Positions 6,371 through 13,453 of a stretch of DNA of 25,065 nt are shown here, in pieces (the first letter of the stretch is position 1; each line of letters opens with the position of its first letter). The DNA comes from an uncultured Oscillospiraceae bacterium. Lineage in GTDB: Bacteria > Bacillota > Clostridia > Oscillospirales > Oscillospiraceae. The notes under the pieces were generated by a model that ran no database searches, had not been told where the DNA came from, and worked only from the letters and a program-made list of their open reading frames with translations. The translations under genes and the position numbers were made by a program. Where the stretch lies: positions 1-25,065 of the forward strand of contig CAJTWF010000037.1 of assembly GCA_910579965.1 (NCBI GenBank). Direction: 5' to 3'.

Positions 6371-8956
6371 ATGGCCGTAATGGGTACCTTCAGCTCCTTC
6401 ACCGGCGCGCGTCTGGCGATCTACGCGTCCCAGGCGTCGCTGAACGTGACGGGCAACAATATCGCCAACATCAACACCAAGGGCTACACCCGCCAGCGTA
6501 TGGATCTGGTCAGCCTCCACTCCACCGGCTGGCCCGAGTACCGCAACAGCTATCAGGTGGACATCGGCTACGGCGTGCTGTGCGATCAGGTCAGCCAGCT
6601 CCGGGACCCCTTCCTGGACATCCGCTACCGGAACGAGAACGCCGAGCTGGGCTTCTACGAGACCAAGCAGGACGCCCTCAGCCAGCTGGCCAGCATCCTG
6701 GACGAGGTGGCCAAGGGCGACGACTACTTCGGCGTGATTGAAAAGCAGCTGGGCGAGGTGTTCGAGACCCTGGAGAACCTCAAGCAGAGGCCGGGCTCCC
6801 ACGTGTACGACGATCAGTTCCGCGCCGCCTGCTACACCCTCACGGGCCTGCTCAACGACAGCGCCAAGCGGCTGGAGACCGTGCGGGACAACAAGGCCGA
6901 GGAGCTCAAGCAGGACACCAACAAGGTCAACCTGCTGCTCAAGGAGATCCGGGCCTACAACGACGAGATCCGCACCCAGGGCATCTGCGGCGACAACGCG
7001 CTGGAGCTGCGGGACGCCCGGAACGTGGCGATTGACGAGCTGTCGAAGTACGTGAAGATCGACGTGAAGTACTCCAACGAGTACATTGACCAGTACACCA
7101 CCGTGGAGAAGCTGTCCATCTCCCTGGCCGGCACCCAGCCGGAGATCAAGCTCATCGACGGCATCTACGGCACCCAGTTCATGATGAACGAGGAGGTGCC
7201 CCAGCCAAACCCGGAGTATGATCCTAATCTGTCTACCAGCAAGCGATACATTGGCCGGGATGGCCAGCCCACGGACAACTGGCGGGAAGCGGCGTATATG
7301 ACGGTAGATAAAAATAACGCGAACAATTATACAGATGCAAATAAGCCCTATGTAAAGATAGATAAAGACGGGAATCCGGAAAAGACCGTGGACGGTAAAT
7401 TTGTTACTACCGATAAGCTGGATGAAGCCGCTAAGATGATGAACGCGGACTACGATGGGACCCTCTCCTCCAGCAACAAGTATCTAAAGCCCGGTGCTGA
7501 GATAGTAAATGGAAAAGTGCAGGATCCCGAGAATTCTACCACCGATGATCCAACGGAGGCCGCAAAGATCCCCGCCTTCTCCACCGATGACGCGAATGTG
7601 GACAAAAACACCTACCTCTATCAGCTGGAGCCCCTGCGGGACAAGGACGGCCGCCTCATCCGCGACAAGTACGATCAGGAGATTAACGAGATCGTCGATA
7701 TCCTGGACACCACCCTGGTCAGCGGGTCCCTCCAGGCCACCCGGGAGTTCCTGACCGAGGAGGGAGAGTTCTCCAGCGCCTATGACATTGCCGTGGACAA
7801 AGACGCCGCCAACAAGCGGGGCGTGCGCTACTATCAGCGCGTGCTGGACAGCTGGGCCCAGAAATTCGCGGAGACCTTCAACGAGACCAACCAGATGCCG
7901 CCGTCTGTGCTGTATAAGACGGACCCTGACGGTAAGTTCTTCTTGGATGAGAATGGAGATGAAATTGAGACCGCTGATGGCCTCGTGATACAAGGCAATA
8001 AAGAATTGGTGAGCCTGGGCGTCGATACAAAGCTTTCAGAGTACACAGAGACTGCCATAGCCTCCCTGCAAGCGAATGGAAAATTTGCGGGAGATATTAA
8101 AGATGCGTTTAAGATGAACGCCAAGGGTGAGTTTGTAGACAGCAAGGGCGAGCCCCTTCTTAACGCAAAGGGCGAGATTTTAAACAAGAACAATTATAAT
8201 GCTGCAGATGACGAAGCCACCCTGCGTAAGCGGGGCGTGCTGAAAGAGGATCTGGAGGCGCAAAAGGTATTTGCAACAACGACGGGCACAGACGGTGTAA
8301 CAACAGTCTTTGCAAATACCGCAGATAAACCCCTCCAAACCCCCAAGGACCCCGAGGACTACAATGCCGACGAGCTGGCGGCCCTGCGGGGCAAGGGCGT
8401 ACTCAAACCGGAGTACAACTACTACAACGGCGGCGTTCTCTTCAGCAACCGCAGCAATGGCAACGATCCCACCAACATCACCGCCAAGAATATCTCCATC
8501 TCCTACTCCTGGAGCAGGGGCGAGGTGCGTGTGCTCCAGACCAAGCAGCCCAACTATGTGGACCCCGACACCGGCGAGATCCAGACCAACACCACCGCCA
8601 ACGACAACCTGCTGCATATGCTGGCCAAGTTTGACGAGAAGCTGACCTATGAGGCCAAGGACGTTCAGGCCGATGCAAACTCGGAAGGCCCCTTCTTCAA
8701 GGGCACCTTCCAGGAGATGTACACCGCGATCTCCGGCACCCTGGGCGGCGACGGCATGGAGACCAACGCCCGGTACAAGACCTATGACCTCTCCGCCCTG
8801 GATCTGGATAATCAGCGCTCCAGCGTTTCCGGCGTGGATCTGAACGAGGAAGCCACCAACATGATGCAGTTTTCAAAGTCCTACTCCGCGGCCTGCCGCC
8901 TGCTGACGACGCTGGATTCCATGCTCGACAAGCTCATTAACGGCACCGCGATCTAA
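6371..8956 (+). CDS. flgK: Hook-filament junction protein FlgK with large mid-protein inserts
   Basis: The ends are typical of FlgK (HAP1). Residues 1-45 include NVTGNNIANINTKGYTR, the axial rod-family signature, and the last 40 include SGVDLNEEATNMMQFSKSYS and the final coiled helix. FlgK is exported and forms the first junction ring on the hook. At 861 residues it is far longer than the common 450-650. The extra length is in the exposed middle, at about 276-415 and 512-665, where codons shift to AAT, AAA, GAT and TAT and GC falls. These parts hold degenerate repeats (see separate entries) and DxDG-like loops. Start ATG has AAGGAG at 6355-6360. The reading frame is intact throughout, so the inserts are in-frame domains and not a broken gene. 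Confidence 0.95.
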   Translation: MAVMGTFSSFTGARLAIYASQASLNVTGNNIANINTKGYTRQRMDLVSLHSTGWPEYRNSYQVDIGYGVLCDQVSQLRDPFLDIRYRNENAELGFYETKQDALSQLASILDEVAKGDDYFGVIEKQLGEVFETLENLKQRPGSHVYDDQFRAACYTLTGLLNDSAKRLETVRDNKAEELKQDTNKVNLLLKEIRAYNDEIRTQGICGDNALELRDARNVAIDELSKYVKIDVKYSNEYIDQYTTVEKLSISLAGTQPEIKLIDGIYGTQFMMNEEVPQPNPEYDPNLSTSKRYIGRDGQPTDNWREAAYMTVDKNNANNYTDANKPYVKIDKDGNPEKTVDGKFVTTDKLDEAAKMMNADYDGTLSSSNKYLKPGAEIVNGKVQDPENSTTDDPTEAAKIPAFSTDDANVDKNTYLYQLEPLRDKDGRLIRDKYDQEINEIVDILDTTLVSGSLQATREFLTEEGEFSSAYDIAVDKDAANKRGVRYYQRVLDSWAQKFAETFNETNQMPPSVLYKTDPDGKFFLDENGDEIETADGLVIQGNKELVSLGVDTKLSEYTETAIASLQANGKFAGDIKDAFKMNAKGEFVDSKGEPLLNAKGEILNKNNYNAADDEATLRKRGVLKEDLEAQKVFATTTGTDGVTTVFANTADKPLQTPKDPEDYNADELAALRGKGVLKPEYNYYNGGVLFSNRSNGNDPTNITAKNISISYSWSRGEVRVLQTKQPNYVDPDTGEIQTNTTANDNLLHMLAKFDEKLTYEAKDVQADANSEGPFFKGTFQEMYTAISGTLGGDGMETNARYKTYDLSALDLDNQRSSVSGVDLNEEATNMMQFSKSYSAACRLLTTLDSMLDKLINGTAI
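7217..7486 (+). repeat. Degenerate protein repeat in FlgK insert 1
   Basis: YDPNLSTSKRYI at FlgK residues 283-294 recurs as YDGTLSSSNKYL at 361-372. The spacing is 78 residues, and each copy is followed after a gap by EAA (REAAYM, TEAAKI). The DNA copies have diverged, so this is an old duplication or a shared fold motif and not a recent tandem repeat. Confidence 0.6.
8195..8413 (+). repeat. Degenerate protein repeat in FlgK insert 2
   Basis: YNAADDEATLRKRGVLKED starting at residue 609 is matched by YNADELAALRGKGVLKPE starting at 664, with one gap. YNA, LR and GVLK are identical in both. Just before, at residues 583-604, KGE occurs three times at 7-8 residue spacing. Confidence 0.65.
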
Positions 8957-8983
8957 CAGAACGCCCAAAGGAGGTAAACAGAT

Positions 8984-10504
8984 ATGGCTATGCGCATTAC
9001 CACCAGCATGACGATGAACACCTACCGCTATAACCTGATGGGGTCAAACGTCCGGGTGAACGACGCCATGAACAAGGTGCTGACCAAGCGCAACTTCAAC
9101 AGCTATTCCGAGGACCCCGCCGCCGCCGCCCACGCGTGGCGCATCCGCCGGGCCTTCACCAAGAACAACGCCTATATCGCCAACAACAGCGACACCTTCA
9201 GCCGCTACCGCATCGCCTACGCGGCCATGGACAAGATCAAGACGGACCTTGCCAACAACGACGGCCTCAAGGACGCGGTGCTGGGCAACAGCGATCCCCT
9301 GGCCTCGGGCCGCTACGCCCTGGGCAGCGTGGTGTATAACGGCGCGGAGTCTGTCATCCAGGCGATCAACGGCGCTAAGTACGGAGACCACTTTGTCTTT
9401 GCCGGCAAGGACGGGCTGAACGTGCCCTACTCCTGGAGCGATGACGGCAAAACCCTCTATTACCGGGGCGTGAACGTGGACGCGGGCGGCGTGCCCGTGC
9501 CCAAGGCGGAGGAGATGCCGGGGTTTACAAACGCGCTGAACACTGCTATACCTGCTCAGGGGGCAACAGAGACACAAGCAGAGTACGACGCAAGAGTTGA
9601 GAACTGGAACGCCTGGAAGGACTACTACAGCCATGAAACGGACACCCAGCCCGAAGGAGCGCCGCCTGCTGAGTTGAAGAAGGCGCTGGACGATGCCCTG
9701 GCAGATGTAGAACAGAATGGGACTGCCGAGGAAAAAGAGGTTGCCAAAGGCTGGCACGACTACTACACCCACGCCTCCGAGGAGATCCCTGATGACCCGA
9801 TGCCCCTCTGGCTCAAGACCGGAGAGAAGGACCAGTACGGCTACCCCACCGAGGAGACCATCAAGGCGCGGCAGGCTGCGATTGATGCGGATGCCACACT
9901 CACTCAGGATGAAAAGACGGCGATGAAGGCCAAGGACCAGGAGTGGCTGACCTACCTCAAGGACCAGAGCGATCTCAACCGCCTCAAGGAGATGGACGAG
10001 GAGCAGACCAACGTGGATCTGGGTCTGGGCCTCCAGGAGGACGAGAACGGCGAAATCGTCAACGGCAGCGTGTTCAACATGGCTCTGCCGGGGCTCAGGA
10101 TGCTGGGCGGCTACGGCGTGGACGAGGACGGGGATCCCCGCAATCTGGCCACGCTGATGAAGAAGTACGCCGCCGTGCTGGAGCGGGCGGACCCCGAAAC
10201 CGGCCAGTGGAGCGAGGAGGACCGGGCGGAGGCTGACCGGCTGCTCAACAAGATCAACAAGACCAACAACAACGTCATCAAGTCCTACAGCGACGACGTG
10301 GCCGCCAGCGCCGAGTTCCTGGAGACCAACGGCGAGCGGCTGGAGGATCAGGGCTACGCCCTCAACCAGGAGCGGGCCGCCATTGAGGACATTAACCCGG
10401 CGGACGCGATCAGCGCGTTTCTTTACGACTACACCTGCTACAACGCGGCGCTGAAGGTGGGAACGCAGATACTCAGCCAGTCGCTGATCGACTATATGAA
10501 CTAA
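8984..10504 (+). CDS. flgL: Hook-filament junction protein FlgL with mid-protein insert
   Basis: The N-end (MRITTSMTMNTYRYNLMGSN, then NSYSEDPAAAAHAWRIRRAF) and the C-end (DDVAASAEFLETNGERLED through QILSQSLIDYMN) are the helical axial domains shared by FlgL (HAP3) and flagellin. FlgL joins FlgK to the filament. The protein has 506 residues where about 300 is usual. The excess lies mainly at about 170-343, between the end of the conserved N-part and the NVDLGLG segment. It is Asp/Glu/Lys-rich, predicted helical, and contains a repeated WKDYYSH/WHDYYTH unit. The ATG has AAAGGAGGT at 8967-8975. A second ATG two codons later (ATGCGC) is an equally possible start. Only 27 nt separate it from flgK. 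Confidence 0.94.
   Translation: MAMRITTSMTMNTYRYNLMGSNVRVNDAMNKVLTKRNFNSYSEDPAAAAHAWRIRRAFTKNNAYIANNSDTFSRYRIAYAAMDKIKTDLANNDGLKDAVLGNSDPLASGRYALGSVVYNGAESVIQAINGAKYGDHFVFAGKDGLNVPYSWSDDGKTLYYRGVNVDAGGVPVPKAEEMPGFTNALNTAIPAQGATETQAEYDARVENWNAWKDYYSHETDTQPEGAPPAELKKALDDALADVEQNGTAEEKEVAKGWHDYYTHASEEIPDDPMPLWLKTGEKDQYGYPTEETIKARQAAIDADATLTQDEKTAMKAKDQEWLTYLKDQSDLNRLKEMDEEQTNVDLGLGLQEDENGEIVNGSVFNMALPGLRMLGGYGVDEDGDPRNLATLMKKYAAVLERADPETGQWSEEDRAEADRLLNKINKTNNNVIKSYSDDVAASAEFLETNGERLEDQGYALNQERAAIEDINPADAISAFLYDYTCYNAALKVGTQILSQSLIDYMN
9605..9805 (+). repeat. Degenerate WxDYYxH repeat in the FlgL insert
   Basis: WKDYYSH at FlgL residues 211-217 recurs as WHDYYTH at 257-263, 46 residues later. 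Each is followed by an acidic Pro-rich stretch (TDTQPEGAPP and SEEIPDDPMP) and a Leu-Lys helix. A weak third relative, EWLTYLKD, begins near residue 320. Confidence 0.6.
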
Positions 10505-10566
10505 AATTGTGTGTTAACGGCATGGAAGCCGGCAAAATATAAGCAGAAGGGAGCGCGTACCACACA

Positions 10567-11169
10567 ATGAAACCATTGATTGAGATCACTACGGTCCCCA
10601 TTCAGATCGAGATGAAGACCACCAATGCCAAGCTGGAGTACGCCCGCGGGACTGCTGAGATGGAGATCACACGGGACAAGGGCGGCCTGAGCATCAAGAG
10701 CCGCCCCATCCGCGTCAATATCGACACCTTTGAGGCCCGCAACTCCGTTACGCCCACTCTGGCCCGCAGTCTCCAGCAGAACGCGCAGAAGGGGCAGCAG
10801 GCCGCCTATCAGGCCACCGCCACCTACGCCAAGCAGGGCAAGCTGATGATGGAGACCAAGCTGGGCGAGGAGATGATTACCAAGTTCGCCCAGAGCGCCA
10901 TGGTGGACACCCGCCAGGAGGTGCTTGGGTTCCTGCCCGAGGTGGGGCCGGAGATCACCTGGGACGTGGGAGAGATGAACATCCGGTATGAGATGGATAA
11001 GCTGAACTTCGACTGGAAGTTCGGCAAGGGCGACTTCGAGTTTACCCCCGGCGACATCGAGTTCACCGTCACCCAGCGGCCGGAGGTTGTCATCAAGTAC
11101 GTGGGCGGACCCATCTACGTTCCGCCCTCTGCGGACCCCAACTATGAGCCCGTGGATGTGAAGGGGTAA
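10567..11169 (+). CDS. DUF6470 (YviE-like) flagellar-operon protein
   Basis: The 200-residue protein opens with PLIEITTVPIQIEMKTTNAK and ends with a beta-rich half (VGEMNIRYEMDKLNFDWKFG, then VTQRPEVVIKYVGGPIYVP). This is the layout of YviE-type DUF6470 proteins, which lie between flgL and fliW in many Firmicutes. No signal peptide or membrane segment is visible. The role is not established; the conserved position suggests a link with filament-junction assembly or FliW/CsrA control. Residues 1-60 carry a PIQIEM/RPIRVNID beta pattern that looks like an internal strand repeat. The ATG has AGAAGGGAG about 10 nt upstream. Confidence 0.82.
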   Translation: MKPLIEITTVPIQIEMKTTNAKLEYARGTAEMEITRDKGGLSIKSRPIRVNIDTFEARNSVTPTLARSLQQNAQKGQQAAYQATATYAKQGKLMMETKLGEEMITKFAQSAMVDTRQEVLGFLPEVGPEITWDVGEMNIRYEMDKLNFDWKFGKGDFEFTPGDIEFTVTQRPEVVIKYVGGPIYVPPSADPNYEPVDVKG

Positions 11170-11233
11170 TCCCTCCCGCCGGCGGCGCAGAAAACGTGTT
11201 TTACAAAAGAATGGTTTCAGAATTTTCTTTTTG

Positions 11234-11265
11234 ATACTCTTTCTTTGACGGCAAAGAAAAAGTAT
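11234..11265 (+). promoter_or_regulatory. Leader hairpin just upstream of the fliW ribosome site
   Basis: The 14-nt arms (11234-11247 and 11252-11265) pair at 13 of 14 positions around the loop ACGG. The hairpin ends 8 nt before AAGGAGG (11274-11280), so it could control fliW-csrA translation, mark a processing site, or act as a weak terminator in the intercistronic gap. No clean T run follows, which argues against strong termination. Confidence 0.6.
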
Positions 11266-11287
11266 GCGGCAACAAGGAGGACAAAAC

Positions 11288-11743
11288 GTGCTGGTGCAGA
11301 CAAAGTATTTCGGTCAGGTGGAGTGCGGCGAGGAGCAGGAGCTCCATTTCCCCCGCGGGCTGTTCGGGTTCGAGGAGGAGAAGAGCTTCCTTCTGCTGCC
11401 CTTCGAGGGGAGCGGCGGGAGCCTGCTGTGCTTTCAGAGCGCGGTCACGCCGCACCTGGCCTTCGTGGCCATGAACCCCTTCTACCTCAAGCCGGATTAC
11501 GCCCCCGTGCTCACGGGGGAGGAGCTGCGGGAGCTGGGCGTGGAGCGCAGCGAGGAGCTGTGCTTCTACGTGCTGTGCGTGGTGCGGGACAAGGTGTCGG
11601 AGAGCAGCGTCAACCTCCGCTGCCCCATCGCGCTCAACGATCACACCCGCACCGCCATGCAGGTCATTCTGGAGACGGACGCCTACCAGATGCACCACCC
11701 CCTTTCCGAGTTTGGAAAGCGGAAGGAGGGGTCCCCATGCTGA
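11288..11743 (+). CDS. fliW: Flagellar assembly factor FliW (CsrA antagonist)
   Basis: The 151-residue protein starts with VLVQTKYFGQVECG, then the signature FPRGLFGFEEEKSFLLLPF, then FQSAVTPHLAFVAMNPFYL and LNLRCPIALN-like (VNLRCPIALNDHTRTAMQVI). FliW binds CsrA and flagellin alternately, so flagellin translation is released when flagellin leaves the cell. I chose GTG at 11288 because AAGGAGG lies 7 nt before it and the first residues match the family; the ATG at 11264 is inside the leader hairpin and has no ribosome site. The gene overlaps csrA by 7 nt, the normal coupled pair. Confidence 0.95.
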   Translation: MLVQTKYFGQVECGEEQELHFPRGLFGFEEEKSFLLLPFEGSGGSLLCFQSAVTPHLAFVAMNPFYLKPDYAPVLTGEELRELGVERSEELCFYVLCVVRDKVSESSVNLRCPIALNDHTRTAMQVILETDAYQMHHPLSEFGKRKEGSPC

Positions 11744-11997
11744 TCCTCCAGCGGAAGGCGGGGGAGTCCCTGTTCATCGGTGATGAGATCGAGGTTTCCG
11801 TCCTCTCCGTGGAGGCAGGGCGGGTGCGCCTGGCCATTGATGCGCCCAAGAGCGTGTCCATCCTCCGCAGTGAGCTGAAAATCGCGGCCGACACCAACCG
11901 GGAGGCGGCGGACGAGGAGGTCTCTCCCCTGACCCTGCTGGACGTCCTGCGGGACGCGGGCGGCGGGCAGGATGGCTCCGGAGGAATCACGTTATAG
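11737..11997 (+). CDS. csrA: Carbon storage regulator CsrA
   Basis: The 86-residue protein has the full CsrA fold: MLILQRKAGESLFIGDEIEV, then VSVLSVEAGRVRLAIDAPKS and VSILRSEL, with the conserved Arg and the GxxRLAIDAP strand that contact GGA in RNA hairpins. A 25-residue tail rich in Asp and Gly extends past the core. CsrA blocks translation of target mRNAs, classically flagellin, and FliW from the overlapping upstream gene relieves this. AAGGAGGGG about 5 nt before the ATG lies within fliW. It is the last gene of the first flagellar operon; a hairpin follows. Confidence 0.96.
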   Translation: MLILQRKAGESLFIGDEIEVSVLSVEAGRVRLAIDAPKSVSILRSELKIAADTNREAADEEVSPLTLLDVLRDAGGGQDGSGGITL

Positions 11998-12012
11998 AGA
12001 CGGATGGCATAG

Positions 12013-12048
12013 AATGCCCGCGGACAGCATAGATTGTCTGCGGGCATT
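12013..12048 (+). terminator. Terminator after csrA
   Basis: AATGCCCGCGGACA (12013-12026) pairs with TGTCTGCGGGCATT (12035-12048) around an 8-nt loop, with one G-U pair. The T-rich sequence TTTCCCTTT overlaps the end of the stem and continues past it. It lies 16 nt after the csrA stop and 337 nt before flgB, so it separates the two flagellar operons. Confidence 0.8.
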
Positions 12049-12193
12049 TCCCTTTGACTGGAAAAAAGAGGGGCGAAATTTGTCGTAAATTGGGGGAATT
12101 GTCAGGCATTGGATGGAAATTTGTGAACCTACCTAAATGTCCTGAAAAAATTTTTTAGATCTCTCCATATTCTACAATTTTTGATTTTACGCC

Positions 12194-12222
12194 TTGCAAA
12201 TCAGAATAAAATGTATTATAAT
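12194..12222 (+). promoter_or_regulatory. Upstream sigma-A promoter P1 of the flgB operon
   Basis: TTGCAA at 12194-12199, a 17-bp spacer and a perfect TATAAT at 12217-12222. The preceding 120 bp is AT-rich with A and T runs, as for an UP element. Transcripts would carry a leader of about 120 nt before flgB. Confidence 0.85.
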
Positions 12223-12230
12223 GAGGTAAA

Positions 12231-12277
12231 AATCGGCACGGATTTTGGGGGCTTGTGGCGAACAAAATCGAATCGGC
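12231..12277 (+). promoter_or_regulatory. Repeats between the two flgB promoters
   Basis: AATCGGC is present at 12231-12237 and 12271-12277, 40 bp apart. Between them GATTTTG (12241-12247) can pair with CAAAATC (12263-12269). This could be a protein-binding site downstream of P1 or an RNA fold in the long leader. I found no match to a known riboswitch. Confidence 0.35.
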
Positions 12278-12281
12278 TGAC

Positions 12282-12309
12282 TTGATTTCTCAGAACAGAG
12301 TGATATAAT
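12282..12309 (+). promoter_or_regulatory. Downstream extended -10 promoter P2 of the flgB operon
   Basis: TTGATT at 12282-12287, a 16-bp spacer and TATAAT at 12304-12309 preceded by TGA, which gives an extended -10. The start would be near 12316, leaving a short leader of about 34 nt with the ribosome site GAGGGGAGG at 12333-12341. Confidence 0.8.
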
Positions 12310-12349
12310 AGCCTGCGATGGCATATTTTTACGAGGGGAGGACAAACCT

Positions 12350-12745
12350 GTGTCTGATTTTCTCACACCCAACTCCATGATTATGCTGCAGCAGGCCATG
12401 AGCTTCCAGTGGGCCAAGCAGCGCGCCATCTCCGACAATATTGTCAACGCAGAAACCCCCAACTACAAGGTGAAATACGTCACCTTTGAGGAGGCTCTGC
12501 GCAAAAATATCCAGGCCGCAGCCCAGGACCGGAACGCGGCCCCCAGCGCCATGCGGCAGACCCTGGAGGCCGCCGCGCCCCAGGTCCGGGTGGCCGACGA
12601 CGAGCGGGCCCGCATGGACGAAAACGGCGTGAACGTGGCCGAGCAGCACATTGAGCTGGTGCGCAGCGCCTACCAGACCCAGCACCTCTACCGGGCCTTC
12701 AGCAGCGACATGTCCCGGATGCTCATGGCGATCCGAGGCCAGTAA
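12350..12745 (+). CDS. flgB: Flagellar basal-body rod protein FlgB
   Basis: The 131-residue protein begins with a helix and the rod signature: MSFQWAKQRAISDNIVNAET followed by PNYKVKYVTFEEAL. It ends with the partner helix VNVAEQHIELVRSAYQTQHL. FlgB is an exported proximal-rod subunit. The start is GTG at 12350 with GAGGGGAGG eight bases upstream. It opens the basal-body/hook operon, directly behind two promoters. Length is normal for the family. Confidence 0.95.
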   Translation: MSDFLTPNSMIMLQQAMSFQWAKQRAISDNIVNAETPNYKVKYVTFEEALRKNIQAAAQDRNAAPSAMRQTLEAAAPQVRVADDERARMDENGVNVAEQHIELVRSAYQTQHLYRAFSSDMSRMLMAIRGQ

Positions 12746-12813
12746 AAGACAAAGCGGTACAGACAGATACGGCCGGCAAAACGGCAGAAGAAAAGCATAG
12801 AGAGATATTGTTC

Positions 12814-12838
12814 CGCCCCGCTTTCGAGAGGGGCGTTT
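12814..12838 (+). other. Intra-operon hairpin between flgB and flgC
   Basis: CGCCCC (12814-12819) pairs with GGGGCG (12830-12835), and part of the loop (CTTTCGAGAG) can extend the fold. TTT follows. It is 13 nt before the flgC ribosome site, so it may dampen read-through or protect the mRNA. Confidence 0.45.
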
Positions 12839-12863
12839 GGGAGTGGGAGCAAGGAGGTTTCTT

Positions 12864-13325
12864 ATGGCTTTCATGAGCACAATCAGCATCATCGGCTCAG
12901 GCATCACGGCCCAGCACCTGCGGCTGGACGTTATCAGCGAGAATGTGACCAATATGAACACAACCCGCACCGAGGAGGGGGGCGCTTACCGGCGCAAGCT
13001 CACGGTCTTCCAGGCGGTAGACGGGCGGGACACCTTCCGCAATGTGCTGGCCCTGACCCAGAACGGGATGGTCAGCAACGTGCGCCACGAAAACACCGGA
13101 GGGGTGAAGGTGGTGGAGATCGCGGAGGACCCGTCAGACTTCAAGCTCAAATACGATCCCACGGACCCGGACGCCAACGAGGAGGGATACGTGGAGCTGC
13201 CCAATGTGGACCTGGTCATGGAGGTGGCTGACGCAATGGCCGCCAGTCAGGCGTACTCCGCCAACGTGACGGCCTTCAACGTACTCAAGAGCGTGATCTC
13301 CTCGGGCCTGGAGATCGGAAGATAA
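12864..13325 (+). CDS. flgC: Flagellar basal-body rod protein FlgC
   Basis: The 153-residue protein has the FlgC N-end (IIGSGITAQHLRLDVISENV, then TRTEEGGAYRRKLTVFQ) and C-end (EGYVELPNVDLVMEVADAMA, then SQAYSANVTAFNVLKSVISS). FlgC is a proximal-rod subunit exported by the flagellar type III system. ATG at 12864 has AAGGAGG at 12851-12857; an upstream in-frame start at 12837 lies within the spacer and lacks a ribosome site. The usual NIAN signature reads NVTN here. It is followed by a 128-bp gap before fliE containing the palindrome GCAGCCGGCTGC (13406-13417). Confidence 0.95.
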   Translation: MAFMSTISIIGSGITAQHLRLDVISENVTNMNTTRTEEGGAYRRKLTVFQAVDGRDTFRNVLALTQNGMVSNVRHENTGGVKVVEIAEDPSDFKLKYDPTDPDANEEGYVELPNVDLVMEVADAMAASQAYSANVTAFNVLKSVISSGLEIGR

Positions 13326-13453
13326 AAAGAGAGAGAATAGGGTCAGGCAGATCAAAACAGATGTTGATTCGCTGGCCCTGTCTTCGCGTCAAGGCGGCCC
13401 CTGCGGCAGCCGGCTGCGGATTTACATAACAACGACACCTGGAGGATTTCAAT

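Noticed and set aside
6371..8956. FlgK as a frameshifted or fused gene because of its length
   Set aside because: One intact frame joins conserved FlgK ends, and the extra residues lie in the normally variable middle.
11264..11287. ATG start for FliW at 11264
   Set aside because: The codon lies in the hairpin stem and upstream of AAGGAGG; GTG at 11288 has correct spacing and matches the family N-end.
12223..12349. c-di-GMP riboswitch in the flgB leader, as in Clostridioides difficile
   Set aside because: The conserved GEMM-I landmarks (such as the ACGCAAAGCC segment and the tetraloop-receptor helix) are not found in the leader.
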